Shown one piece after another: positions 9,928-21,841 of a DNA stretch of 64,000 bases. The first letter of the stretch is position 1, and the number at the start of each line of letters is the position of its first letter. Below the pieces are notes generated by a model. It had not been told where the DNA came from. It worked only from the letters and a program-made list of their open reading frames with translations, and did no database searches. The DNA is from Hymenochaete sp. R1 (lineage: Eukaryota > Basidiomycota > Agaricomycetes > Hymenochaetales > Hymenochaetaceae). Location of the stretch: positions 24,655 through 88,654 of the forward strand of contig JAFREE010000102.1 in the NCBI GenBank assembly GCA_019400425.1, written 5' to 3'. The position numbers and the translations under genes are program-made.

Positions 9928-11863
9928 CACAAAGGTGTAACGATTCACTCTTAGGGCTGAATGCTGCGGTGATCCATCCAGTTGAAGTCGTGATCATGGG
10001 TTTATTCACTATATTGGTTGAGTATCATTGCCATGCAATATATCATGGTCCGACGATGAAACTGGGCTGGGAGAAGAATGCGTAACTCGTCAGTTCCTAT
10101 ATTTGTTGTATCTTAGCGCTGTACCATCTGAAAACTTTATTTTCTGCTGTTCGATTGTTCTTTTTGAGCGAGCATCAAGCATCGATCATCGAAAGCTGCA
10201 TACGGCGGAGTACCCCATGCACCTCCTTTACAGGCGTCCGTACCACGATCAACTCCGTCAAGCTCATCGGCCGCCAACAAAGAAAAGCAGTAGGCACTAT
10301 ACCCGACAATAGGTCATCACCCAGACTCAGAAGCTCAATCAAGTATCAACCAATCATCCAACCCCACGCATCTATCAAGCGCTCATTAGTTCCCCATCAT
10401 CGCAATCGACAGAATCTTCTGTCATGTGCCTGTGCTCTGTTCGAGTTCTTCGCCTTCTTCGCCGCTTCCGCATGAAGGTGCGTGGGTACAGGTATGTGCA
10501 TGCATCTGTTGCTTTGCTTTGTTGGGAAGAGAAGGGAAGAGAAAGGACTATCCCCAAGATAGCAATGTCGATAGTATTGGCGTCCGCAACTGGCAGACAA
10601 GCGCTCATACATGTCTGATACATGTCCATGTCCATGATCATATGTTGCGTGCGATACAAGCGACGCTAATGCATCATCGGGGTTGTTCCTCATTCGTCTA
10701 CTGACTTGCTATGTAAGTGATATGTCTCGTCTCGCTTCCTTTCTTCGCTGCTCTCGTTGCGTACCATAGTTGACATCCCCTTCAAAATCGTGCACCGTAA
10801 TCACAGAAAACCTCTGTCCGTCTGATGTTCCAACGAGCAATCGAAGCCTCGTCTCACACAGAGAAAGATCACCAATGACGAAGAAGAAAAAAACATCATT
10901 GTGATGTTCCTTCCTTGGTGACTTTCCAGACAGAGTATAACAACCGGTAAGCCGAATCCAAATCCATGCTCCGTCCCCAGTCCCCATACAACACTGATAC
11001 CAAAAAAAGTTTGAGATGATAGAGTTCCACACCAATCAGACCCAGACTGGACGTATCCACCCCTCACGCCACCTTCATCTCTTCTCACAACGCTCCAGCC
11101 CCAGCCCCTCTCTTATTTTTGGGTCGAATCAGTCATTATATCGAAATCGAACCCGAATACGACGTATCCAGCACATCCGGTACCTTGGTGTTCTTGGGCG
11201 TCCCGCCCACTCTCTTCGACGCTATTGCCGTGGGTAATGCCACCCATCCCGAGTCCGGGTCGAAGCCTCATCTTCGACTCTTCGAGCGCCCGCACCAGCG
11301 CAGCGCTATCAAGAGAAATTAGAAGCTGATACGTGTCGTTGCATTCGTTCGCTTCGTTCGATCTATCAGTGTTCGTCAACGTCGTTCAGAGAGTGGCTAA
11401 CGGCGCCGGTGTCTTTTTTTCCGTGGTCCATACACCGGCGTGTACATGCAAGGGAAGCCAGTACTTTAAAGTTGAGCCTAAGTTTAGGTTACCAGTTTGC
11501 ACTAGTACCACGCCGATGTAAGTGAAACGTGATCGCCTTTCCTGTGAAGATGATCTTGAGCCGTTCACAGTTTCTCGGTTTCTCGGTTTCTCGGTTCATT
11601 GACGGTATTAGGGCACCCACATCTTCTTTGATGGATCGTGCTTGACCGTCCATCGGCTTGCTTCTCTCGCGAGACATCGCCTGAAAGTGGGAGCGTGGAG
11701 AGAGAAGGAAAATGGAAGCGTGTGCTCAGAGTCAGAGCTTCTTACCAGTGACCAGTGATTAACGATTAGCGATTGCCTTTGCAAAGACCACCTCGTCATA
11801 GAAAGTAAGGAACGCACCTATCTCGCCTCCCAAACAACTCCGAGATTCTATAACTTTAATTCA

Positions 11864-11879
11864 CCCCCCCCCCCCCCCC
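11864..11879. repeat. Homopolymer run, 16 C
   Basis: An uninterrupted run of C in noncoding sequence. Length in such runs is prone to sequencing error and slippage. Confidence 0.9.
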
Positions 11880-12535
11880 TCACTTTCGATGATGATATCG
11901 ATCCGATCTTCTATGCACAACGCAGGTCCCGGGACGCATGCATACGCTATGGAAGAATCACCATGGAAGACTTCTCCCCCGTCGGTATTTCAGAAAGTAC
12001 GGTACGTTGGCTTCCCCCTGTTATAATCACAATAATACAATTCTAGTAGCAGTTTACTATCAGCAGAGTCGGATCTCGCAAGCCCAAGCTGAGAGGGTCT
12101 GAGTCTGAGACGCCCCTCCGATGAAGCCGCGGCGCGCCCGGCCCAGCCCGGCCCCGGTCAAACCTTAGGTCGCCGAGACTCCCCTGATTTCTTTCGCCAA
12201 CAACAACGCCCGAGTGCCCGGGAGAGAGGGGCTCGCAGCTCAGCTCGTAGCGTGCTGGAGGTCCCAGTCGCTTCACTACTACAGATACAGGTAGAAGTAG
12301 GGCTTATGCGATGCGCGCGCATGTCTTAGACATGGACATGGACAAGTCCACGGTTCACGGAAATCGGGTCTGGTCTTCTACTCATCCAGTCTTCAGCTTG
12401 GTCCACCTTACCGCCGGCAACCCCCAAAACCAAAGTAAACCAAACAAAGCGGACGACCATTCGAAAGGAAAGAGCGATAACAGAACATAGAACATAGAAC
12501 AGCGTTAACGTTTACGATTATTCGGACGAACGAAC

Positions 12536-12556
12536 GGGATGGGATGGGATGGGATG
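12536..12556. repeat. GGGAT microsatellite
   Basis: About four tandem copies of a GGGAT pentamer in a gene-free region, followed by further GGAT-type sequence. It is a simple sequence repeat with no sign of function. Confidence 0.85.
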
Positions 12557-14179
12557 GATGGTTCGCCAGGGACCCCCGTAAGCACCTCGACTCGGACTCA
12601 CTCGATGTCTACTTTTGTGCTTTTTCGACTCACGACTCACGACTCGCACGGGCTCACTATACTGGTAATACTGTATACGAAGCCAAAGCTACTGGTATTA
12701 TTATTAATGGGCACTGGGCAGCGTTCCTTATAGTCCCTTAATCAGCGTCACACCTCGAAGAAGAGAGAGAAAAAGACGCCGACTTCCGACTTGGTGGTCT
12801 TGAGCTTCTTCTACGAGTTGAAGCTCAAGCTTCAAGGTCTCCCCTTCCCCTTTTCCCGACTTCTCAACTCCGACTCCGACTCCGAGTGCGTCGTGACCGT
12901 GAGTCAGGCCCCAAACCTGGTCCTGGTTCGGTTCTGTTCGTAACGCGGCGGGTCTGCACGCACGAATACATATTAATATTACATGTGATATCGGATAAGG
13001 GGCGGGGTGGGGGGCAGGGGCAAGGGAACGCGTTTCGGCGTTGTTGCCAGTGGTACACTTTAAAAGTCGCGTGTTCGCCGTATAGCAAGATATGAGCTTG
13101 ATCGAGCTTGAGCTTGTTACCTCGAGATCAAGTAAGTCACAGGTCCTCGAACCGATAGACGACTCGGGAGTTGAAGCGGGGACATCCGCTTCCGCTTCCG
13201 GGAACGCATCTCATCTCATCTCGTTACGTTACTTTAATACTTATCGGATATCCGCCTGAGAGTCTGCTTTGCTATTCAGAGTGGTAAAGTGCATACCACG
13301 CCACGGAGGTGTATTTTGGATGCCCCTGGCACTGGCACTGGCACCAGCATTGGCCTTTGTCCGTGCGGATTGGATTTTTCCCATTTCCCATTGACCGAAA
13401 AGATCGTCCGCGTCCGCGGCCAAAGGCGGGCGTTGAAGTTCTCCCGATCAAAATCTAAACATAGGGAGCTGAACTGAACTGGTAACTCAAACTTGACAAG
13501 TCACAAGTGTCCCACCCCCGTTCTAATGCAGAGCTGCGCTTCGACTTCTGTCTTGGGCGTCCATCAGCACGTCCACACTCGGACTCGCACGTCCCATACG
13601 TCCATGTCCCACATCCCACTTCCGAGATAGGGAGGTACCAACAGCACCAACAGAATTTTACGATAGTTGTGCCAGTGTACACATGGAGCTTCTTCGGGAT
13701 CCATCTTTGATGCTTTCACAGCACACAACGTTTACACCACCCGAACACTGGACAGGCTGATACTGATACAGTAGTGGAGTCCACGTTTTGGCGCACAGCT
13801 GTCGCCGGACAACCCGCGTGCACAACTATAACTATACTACTATAATACTATAATACTATGTATGTAGCGGTTGTCATCATCCATCCCCGGTGGCAATCAA
13901 AACCCTGTTTTCGTTAAATTTCAAATTCCACATCCACTCACTGGCAGGCAGCTCATCTAACGCACTTTGTTAACTTTGTCATCAGCCAGCGACTATTAAA
14001 CTCAGCCCCTACAGATCTCGACCCTCTTCACGACCCTGCATCTCTTTACTGCCTCCCTCCCTCCCCTACTAGCGTCTTTCCTTCTCGCCCGTCGTTTCAC
14101 CCGCCCCGCCAGGGTCATCACCGCTCGCGCCCTCGATCTCCTCGATCTCGTGCTCTTCGATCCTCGATCAGACAAAATC

Positions 14180-16815
14180 ATGGCAGAGACGGACGCGCCG
14201 GTGCCTACCCAGATCCAGCTCTCGTACGTCCTGCCGATTTCACTTCACCTCCATTCATCCCGATCTACGATAGTCGGACTCAATTATTGATGATGATATT
14301 GATGCGAATGGTGAATGGGGGATGGGATATGCGCAACTGACATCTACGTTTGCATTTGCATTTACGTTTACATCTTCATCTACATCTTCATCTACCGTAT
14401 AACGCTTTCGTGGGATGTAGCATCGGTCCTATGGTAAGATCCTTGAACGCCTTATTCTCTTCAATCTCAAATTCGAAGTCTGTACAGCGTACTGACGATC
14501 CTTTTCTCTCTCCAGTTGATCGGGAGCCTTGTCAGTTATGCGCTGTTCGGCATCTCCATCATGCAGCTTTGTGCGTTCTCGTTCCATGCGATCTAGAGTT
14601 CATGTTGTTGACACGAAGTACCCAAACTCGCGCTGCCTTTCGTTCATACGCATATGCACTGGCAGACCTCTACCACCTAAACTTTCCTCGAGATCCCATA
14701 CGGCTTAAATTCTTCGGTACGTCCCACACACTTCACCGTCCACTCTATACGCATATACGCACGACCACAGTACTGACTCCTACCACCCCCTCCTCCCTAT
14801 TTTCTTTTCCGCAATACTGTAGTCTACCTCGTCTTCAACCTGGACGTCTTCCAAAGCATCGTGATTGCCGTCATGTGCTGGAACTCCCTCATCTCAGGCT
14901 GGGGCCGCGAAGTGAACCTCACGTTCCCTGGCTGGAGTTTCGGCGCGGTGCCCTGCGTCTCTGGGATTGGTAAGTCCTCCCTCATCCCTCCCATCTCCTC
15001 CTTTCCCCTTCTTTTTCGTTCCCTTTTTCTTCTTTCAAACTCTCCCTCGTATCATCCTGTACGAGACAGCGAGCGGATCCGCTTCGTCCAAATTTGGGGC
15101 TAGGGGCTTGGAGCTTTTCTTTCAATCTTTGGATCTGCTGCAGAGATGGAGACGGAGACGGAGATCACGATGATGGCTGACTTCGGTGTTTAATTTTTGA
15201 ATCCGACGTAGTCGGATCGTTTGTCCAGGCGTTTTACGCGTGGAGGATCCATATGCTGGGCCAATGGAGGGTGATTCCCGTCATAGTCATGTTTGTAAGT
15301 GACGTTCTTCTTCACGTTTTCGGAGCTTGGTGACCTTGTGGGAGTCGTCTGACCGTGACTGCGTTCTTTCTTATTCTTTTTTTTAAAATTTTATCTTATT
15401 AAAAAAATTACCTTGGATACAGTTCTCACTTATGCAATGTGCTGCGTCGTTGTCTATTGGTATCGGCGTGAGTCCCATGGTCCACTTCATGGTTCAGGAA
15501 AGAATACTGATTGTGGAACTTTTGGAATCTAACTTGCGTTTATTGATACGGATAGTTCGTGCCCCTGAAAAACATCGCACTTCTCCACAAACCAGACATG
15601 AATGCGCGCACTATCGTGAGTACACTCAATCTAACTTCATAGAAAGTTTTTTCTTACAAACATGGGGTTTCGATACTTTTACTGTAGATTTGGCTGGGAG
15701 GTGCAGCGTTGACTGACGTGGTGAGTCACTCTACCCAACCTAACGTGTCAATCCTTACCCTCAAAATCTAATCAAAATGCTCACATACCACTACGACGCC
15801 TACTCTACCGCATACAGATCATCTCCTGCTCCATGCTTTACTGGGTCCGTCGTCACTTTCCAAGCTCATCCGTCTCGAGTGCTTACTTATTTTCGTCCAC
15901 CCCTCACCCCCCTCTCTCTTTCCCCCGTGCGCATCTACTGTAGTTATACGGCGCCAGAAAGTCTGCATTCGGACAGACGCAACGCCTCATCAACCGCGTG
16001 GTCCGCCTGACGGTCGAAACGGGCGTCGTCACCGCTGCTACGGCCGTCTTTGAGCTTATTTTCTTCCTGGCGTTCCCGCCGACGACTGGGTTGCATCTAC
16101 TTGCGTACGTTGAGTTCCCTTTTTCTTTTTGTTGGTTTGTTGGTACGAGGGCTGAGATTCGATGTTTTGATGTTTTGGCGCTTGGTTTAGTGCGTGCTCC
16201 TTGTGCAAAGGTAATAGGCTCTCTTTTCTTTATACTCATAATTCTTGAACCCCCGCCTCGCCCCGCCCCGCCCCACTGTTGCTTGTCGCTCACACACCAC
16301 CTTTCGCTCCTCTCCCCAGTCTACTCAAACGCCCTCATGACCTCCCTCAACTCCCGCCCCGCCGGCTCCTTCGGCGGACCCAACCCGACATCCAACACCC
16401 TCGTATGGAGCTCCGCCACCTCTCCCCGCACCGGCACCGGCACTGGCTCGCGCTCGCACACGACGCATCAGCTCGACACGAACGTGTCGACGGTGGGGAC
16501 CGGGACCGGGACCGGGACGAAGGGGACGGGGTTGGGAATCGTGCATATCCATACGAAGACGGAGATGGAGACGTTTGGGGAGTTGGAGGGTGATTCTGAG
16601 TCGAGGGATCAGGTTAGTACGAGGAAGACTGTGAGTTGTTCTTAGCTTTTTTTCTTATAAAAAAAAAGTTCTGACGACATCCATTCGTTTTCCCCTTTGT
16701 GCCCTGTACTATTCATTCGAAACAGAATGACAGTAACGAGGATATCGAGTTAGGTGCACAGTATCCCGTCTTTACCGTGGACGGGAAGAAGTCGAGGGGT
16801 CTTGGGGAGGTATAA
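14180..16815 (+). CDS. DUF6534 seven-pass membrane protein, copy A
   Basis: Fourteen exons can be placed with every junction in frame. The start is MAETDAPVPTQIQ. Exon 2 is only 13 nt (14421-14433, giving IGPM) and exon 12 only 20 nt (16191-16210, giving CSLCK). Hydrophobic segments alternate with short loops: LIGSLVSYALFGISIMQL; VYLVFNLDVFQSIVIAVM; a conserved loop CWNSLISGWGR...FPGWSF; FVQAFYAWRIHML; the VIVMFFSLMQCAASLSIGIG helix; and IWLGGAALTDVIISCSMLYW. It ends with the DUF6534 core: QTQRLINRVVRLTVETGVVTA...VFELIFFLA, then VYSNALMTSLNSR. The cytoplasmic-like tail has a GTGTGT repeat. The family resembles seven-helix receptors in layout but no ligand or signalling role is established. 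Three paralogues lie at 50, 55 and 60 kb on the minus strand. Confidence 0.85.
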
Positions 16816-17974
16816 TCGGTCTCGGATACGTCCTTCGTCCATCGTACTGGTACTTCAACTCGGTTCCCTTCCTTCTTTAAGCTTCTTTCCTATCCTATTT
16901 ACTCTCGCCCCTCCATCTCTCTCTCTCTCTCTCTTGCTTTGTTTGTTTGTTGTTTGTCTTGGTTTGTTTTGAATTGTTTTCGTCGTCTGCCTGTTGCCTG
17001 TTGTCTGTTGTACACCGTGCTCTCTTTACGATGACGGACATAGTCCGGCTCATCGTTTTCACTAAGGGTGGAGTATGAGGAGGGGGGGGAAATTCCTGCC
17101 TATTTCGGATGGACGAGAGAGTTGTACACTTCGTGCTTGCTCAGCATGTCTCAGTTTGTCTTTCTCAGCAAACTTCCCATGCCCGTGCCCGTTCTCTGGC
17201 TTCATCCTCCATGCTTCCTCAGCAATGTCTCATTCTGTCATAAAGGCTGTCGTTATCATGATTCCTCAGCAATTATTCTCTCCCTCTGTTCATTCACGTG
17301 CCTTCGCGTCGTATGCAATCGTTCCTTCATCCCTCCTTACACGCATACGACCTTCCAAGTCTACTGCTGCTTCCAATTCCATCCTTCGCCCTTACCATAT
17401 TCTTCTTTATTCCGCGCTCTCCGTGACGCCCTAACCCTCTCCCCCTCTCTTCAGCCACCTTAATGTCTACGCCCGCACGAGTTGTTCCCACGAAAGCAGT
17501 GGATGCAAGAATTGGTTAGGGCTTGCTTGCAACAACGGTTCGGCAATTTGATGAGTGCCACAAGTTAATAAGCGCCTTACGTTGTTAGAACGTCGTCGTC
17601 GTCAACGTTATTTCGACTGTGCCACTTCTCTGGCTGGCGGTGCTGTGTCTGTGTAACGTATATTAGTGTTTAACTATTAACTACCTTTCCCATCTCTGTT
17701 CTACTTTACTTTCTTCCTCGCCATCACTCTGCCTGTTTGCTTAGCCGTGCGCATGTCTTTGCGCCATCTTCACTGACTATGTATTCTCTTTTCTTTAATA
17801 CCACTCTATCATGAAATATTTTGCTGTTTCGAGTGTTTCAATTGCAAACAAGGTCCTCACAAACGCTTGCGTGTGAAATTATTGCTCGCTTTCACTGATA
17901 GACCTGGGATGACCTCCACCCTCGCATTTGCATTCTTCCCACAGTCCTTTCTTACATCGTCTACCATGAACTAC
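16816..17974. other. 3' flank of DUF6534 copy A, no gene seen
   Basis: Pyrimidine-rich sequence (CTCT, TTTGTTTG runs) following the stop codon, typical of a fungal 3' untranslated region, then AT-rich sequence with no supported reading frame. The 131-residue open frame near 17068 is low in complexity and has no protein-like features. Confidence 0.4.
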
Positions 17975-19337
17975 TCAAACGTACAAGTGCCTAATTCCGT
18001 TCATAATTTCTTCGTTCCTCTGTTCAACCAATTCGTCTTCTGGCTCTCTAGGCGGCTCCATTTCGCTATCCTCTGTATCAACCCCGTTTCTCACACTTGC
18101 CTTGACTTTCTTCATGTGCGGCGTACTCTCGCCTTCAACCGATGACTTCTGATAAGCGAAGGTATCGTCCAATCTTTTCCTCTTTACAGACTTTCCTTTC
18201 TTATCGTCCATGACAGTCTTTACAGTCATTTCGCGCCCTTGTATTGTTGCTGCCTGTTGTATGGTAAGTCGTGGGTTTTTTTCTATTCATTTTCGGCTGC
18301 TTACCCAAGTGAACGATTTGTTCAGCAAATTGAGCGACCGCATTACGGCTTTCAGTCGGTATCGATCTCCCCCGACGCGTATGGCAATGAACGATGCTTG
18401 AATCTCCACCATATCTCCCTGCTTGAAATTGTTAGGCTTCGCCTTTCGTGTCATGCCTACGCTCGAATCTATGAGCTCTATATGGTTTTCCTTCAAAAAC
18501 ACAAGCCTATCCGATCTTCGTATGGCTCCGTTGGGGTCGAATCCTTCGGGTATTTCGACTTCGCTGTCAAGTTGTACTGCGTTCGATTTCTGAGATGCTT
18601 GCGTTGCAATTCTCGTTGTGAATGGCAATGCAATGTGGTCTCCCGTCAATTCTGGCGTCCAATCCTCCATACCAAGATCCCCGATTTCTCGTTTGAACAA
18701 CTCCTCGATGCCCAATATCACCTCCACACTCTTGCCAAACGTCGTACTGCCCAGCCCCGTAAGTGTTAGGCGATGTTCGGGAACGCCCTTCGAGTTTCGT
18801 TCGTTCGGTACACTAAAGTTGTATGTCAACTGATTTTGCTCCTCTCTCCCGTGGACCTACTTACAATTTGGGTACGAAAAACGAAACTTTTCCAATTACG
18901 CCTTGTAATTTGAAACGAGCTTCGGTCAGCTTCGGTCCCTCCCTATTTTCCCCTTCGCAGCCGCCGTTGATTTCATACAGTCGATATATATTTGGGGATC
19001 CTCCTTTCTGCACGACCAAGTTTTCTGTCTGGAACGGAGTAAGCGTTTCGTATATGACAATGCTCAATTTTGCTTTCCTCGATAGTCTTCACGAGACTCC
19101 AACATCCCTCTTGGCCCGTGCCAAGTGCCTGATGAAGTCGTCTCTCCACCTCCGTGCCTAATCAGTGAGCCTTTTATTTCCTCTGTCATTGCCATGCACG
19201 CCAATGACTCACTCGCTTTATCGATATCGTAGTTCGCCTGCATGAAGCTCTGTCGAGAAAGTATCCGACATTTCCTTTTCATTTTCTGTTTTATATCCCA
19301 CATTCCCGTGTTCGTCGTTTCCGTCTCCCGCTGACAT
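17975..19337 (-). pseudogene. Unknown Agaricomycete-type protein, probably interrupted
   Basis: The 3' part reads well as three spliced exons: one beginning RLSRKAKLSIVIYETLTPFQ; a 180-codon frame beginning FVPNERNSKGVPEHRL with WTPELTGD, DPNGAIRRSDRLVFL and FKQGDMVEIQ; and a basic, acidic-tailed last exon with a nuclear-signal-like KKGKSVKRKR. Introns at about 18777-18830 (GTAAGTAGG...TTTAG) and 18240-18305 (GTAAGC...ACAG) restore the frame. Upstream, the natural frame (WRDDFIRHLARAKRDVGVS) hits a TGA at 19089-19091, where the flanking sequence suggests Trp, and the possible first exon (MSAGDGNDEH) ends at a TAA just before its donor site. So the copy is probably a pseudogene; an unrecognised splice form is the alternative. 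It is divergent from the gene at 19793. No function can be assigned. Confidence 0.45.
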
Positions 19338-19792
19338 CTTCCAGCACTGAGTCATCACTTTCTCTACTGATCTCCTGATTCACAGTTCCGTGACATCGGT
19401 TGCATCAATCTTTTGGTCTCGTCTCGGATGTGGCTTGTGTTTATAGAACCACGACTGCCGCGAACTTCCTTCCTGTCCGGATGATTGTGAACCTGATCAT
19501 GGTCAGTGTCTCGGGTACCTTTTCTCCTTTGTGTCTAAGTCCCCTATACCGACTTCTTCCGGATGTTTCAACGTTCCGCGCTCCTCTTTGTCATTCATCC
19601 AGGGACACGGCTTGTGTCATTGACCTGAACAAGCGATCCCTTCTATGTGCTCTTCACTCTCGGAACATGAAAAACCTTTCTTGTCGTCTATAAATATGTC
19701 GCGTTTTTATTTACTTTTCATCACTCTCAATCCCCCACCCTGTTAAGTTATACTCTATCTACCCTCAATATACTTTGTCTTTTCAGAGCGAC

Positions 19793-21515
19793 ATGGTTCG
19801 GCCGGCAAAAAAACAGCGCGAAGATGTCGATTCTCAAGAGCCTGCGTCCAAACGCTTACACCTTGGGTATAGTCCGTTTAATGGTGTTGAACTTCAATGG
19901 TTTTAATTTATGCAGGGCCGATGTATTCGACTCGGAAGGCGTTTCCCAACGTTCAACTGATTCTGGGTTCGTCCTCGCCTCCTTTCTGGTATTTGATCAA
20001 ATACATCGCTAACGTAGTTTCTCACTTACAGAGCGTCTACTGCCACTCTTCAGGATGCATCGTAAGTTATGTTTTTCTTTACCGTTCTTCTTCTCACTGT
20101 CCTTCAAGGTCGTCGCTTCCTTCTAACACGTCTCCTACGACTCCCGTGTTCGTTCACGTCTTTCTGTTTGTCAACGATTTCTCTCTCATTTCATATTTAA
20201 GTCAATCCCGGCTTTCGTCACCCCCGCCCATTCCGTTCAAGCAATGTTTCCCCGACGATCCCGTTGAAAAGGCTTTCGTGGAACGTCTTTTATCCGCTAG
20301 GTTCGTTCGAACACAGTTTTGTCCTGCAAATGTCTTTCTCATCCACTTGGACTGCAGAGACTCCGGAACTGATGATTGTTGGGATCCGAATTTGTTGGAG
20401 CCTTCCCTTTATAACGATTCCCCTGACGAGTGCCGGGAGCATTTCCCCCCTCTGCCGTGCGGGTTTCTTTTTCTTATGTGCTCATTTGTTCTGATTACTT
20501 ACCCTTTACTGTAGTCTACGTCTGTTTGTGAGCTGGAACAATGACTCTCACTCTCAAACCGGATGTTTCGTGGCCGACTCGTTGCTTGACGTTTCGGACC
20601 CTGTTCAATCTTCTGTCCGTCTTCAGTCAGTGTCAACGTTTCATATTTACCAGTCTGTACATTCTTGACAAATTCTTTTATTCCCTTTCGTTCAGGTTGT
20701 ATCGCAACCTTTTTTTCTTGAAGCCCGTCGGATCTCTCGTAAATTACATTACGGCTGACCCACTCAAGATGTGTAAAGTGGAAATGAAAGGTTCGGAATG
20801 TGTAGGTATTCACAAATACTTCATGGACGAAAGTGTACATTGGAAGACTCCTGGAAAGTTGGCCGAATTCGTCTCCCTCGGGTGCGTGGCAAATTCCTCT
20901 CTCACTCAACTTCGTGGCAATGGGCGCAACGTGAAGAGCATATACGTCCACCTTCCTTCCCTCGCCCTCGACCGTCTTCAATCCTTAGTGTATGTTGCAT
21001 TCAAGTGGGGGTTGGATCTTGGCGACTTCAAGGCGCAGATTGATGATAGAGGTCTGGAATTTACTACGAGAGGTTCGTTTTCTCCCTCACCATTCCGCAC
21101 TTTCTTACAATTATCAGGTGAAATGGGAAATTCGCGAGGGACCAAATCCCCTAAACGTAGTCAACCCGTATCGCCGGCGAAGGCCGCACCCCTCGATCGC
21201 ACAAAACGTGGGTCTGTCTTTTCTCTTCCCGCATCGGCCGCAATTCCTATGTACGACGGTCGCTCGACGGTCATGCGGCTCAATTCTGAGACTCCGTACG
21301 AAACTCTACCTCGGCTCCCCCCAAATGAAGAACTTCAACGTGGTGATTGTATTTGGTTTGGATTCCACTGTAATCGTTACGACAAAAAAGACGGCTCCCA
21401 CAATGTGTCTCTCAATATTATGTGGATCGTACTTCTCCATCGCGGCGGTGAAGCAGCATGGAAGTCGATCACAGCCGACACCGTTCAGAGTGAAGGTGGC
21501 CACGATGATCTTTAG
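19793..21515 (+). CDS. Unknown protein, Helitron-adjacent, multi-exon
   Basis: Starts MVRPAKKQREDVDSQEPA, a basic leader. Eight or more exons join in frame across introns of 45-70 bp, including an exon giving RRFLLTRLLRLP and one giving RDSGTDDCWDPNLLEPS. The last long exon reads LYRNLFFLKPVGSLVNYITA, then CVGIHKYFMDESVHWKTP, then a Pro/Lys/Ser-rich linker, then a C-terminal region VYDG-like (AIPMYDGRSTVMRLNSE) ending GSHNVSLNIMWIVLL. I estimate roughly 470 residues. The C-terminal pattern resembles a family of uncharacterised Agaricomycete proteins, but I cannot name a domain. It ends about 330 bases before the Helitron helicase and runs in the same direction, so it may be carried by the element. 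The frame appears intact. Confidence 0.6.
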
Positions 21516-21841
21516 ATTCAAATTATACATAGTTCTTTTCTGCATTCGAATCGATTCATCTTTTTGTATACTACTACTTGTATATGTTCCTTAATATATC
21601 TAAGACATTCTTACGTAACAGTTCCGTCTTTGACCCTATCTGTCGTGGTACCGGTGTCTTGCTTTACTGGATATCGAAAGTCAGTGTCTTCTGTTCCGAC
21701 TGCCAAGAGACTGTGTACTGACTCCTGTTTCGTTGAGCTACACATTCACATATAAACCGAGCGTCTCGTACATCACTTCAGCATCATTTCATCCTCTCGT
21801 GCGTCTTTCTTCAATCGTTATATCTCTTCCTTGCTTCATAC

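Larger units (their letters stand above)
9928..14179. other. Gene-poor stretch, no supported gene
   Basis: About 4.2 kb between DPH3 and the first DUF6534 gene. Open frames here are short, overlap on both strands and show no recognisable domain, signal peptide or splice pattern. It contains a 16-C run (11864-11879), a GGGAT microsatellite near 12536-12556 and several T/A-rich patches. The right few hundred bases, pyrimidine-rich (CTCC/TCCC), are probably the promoter and leader of the 14180 gene. Confidence 0.4.

Noticed and set aside
17068..17463. 131-codon plus-strand open frame after DUF6534 copy A
   Set aside because: Cys/Ser/Pro-rich translation of pyrimidine-rich 3' sequence; no start context, domain or splice signals.
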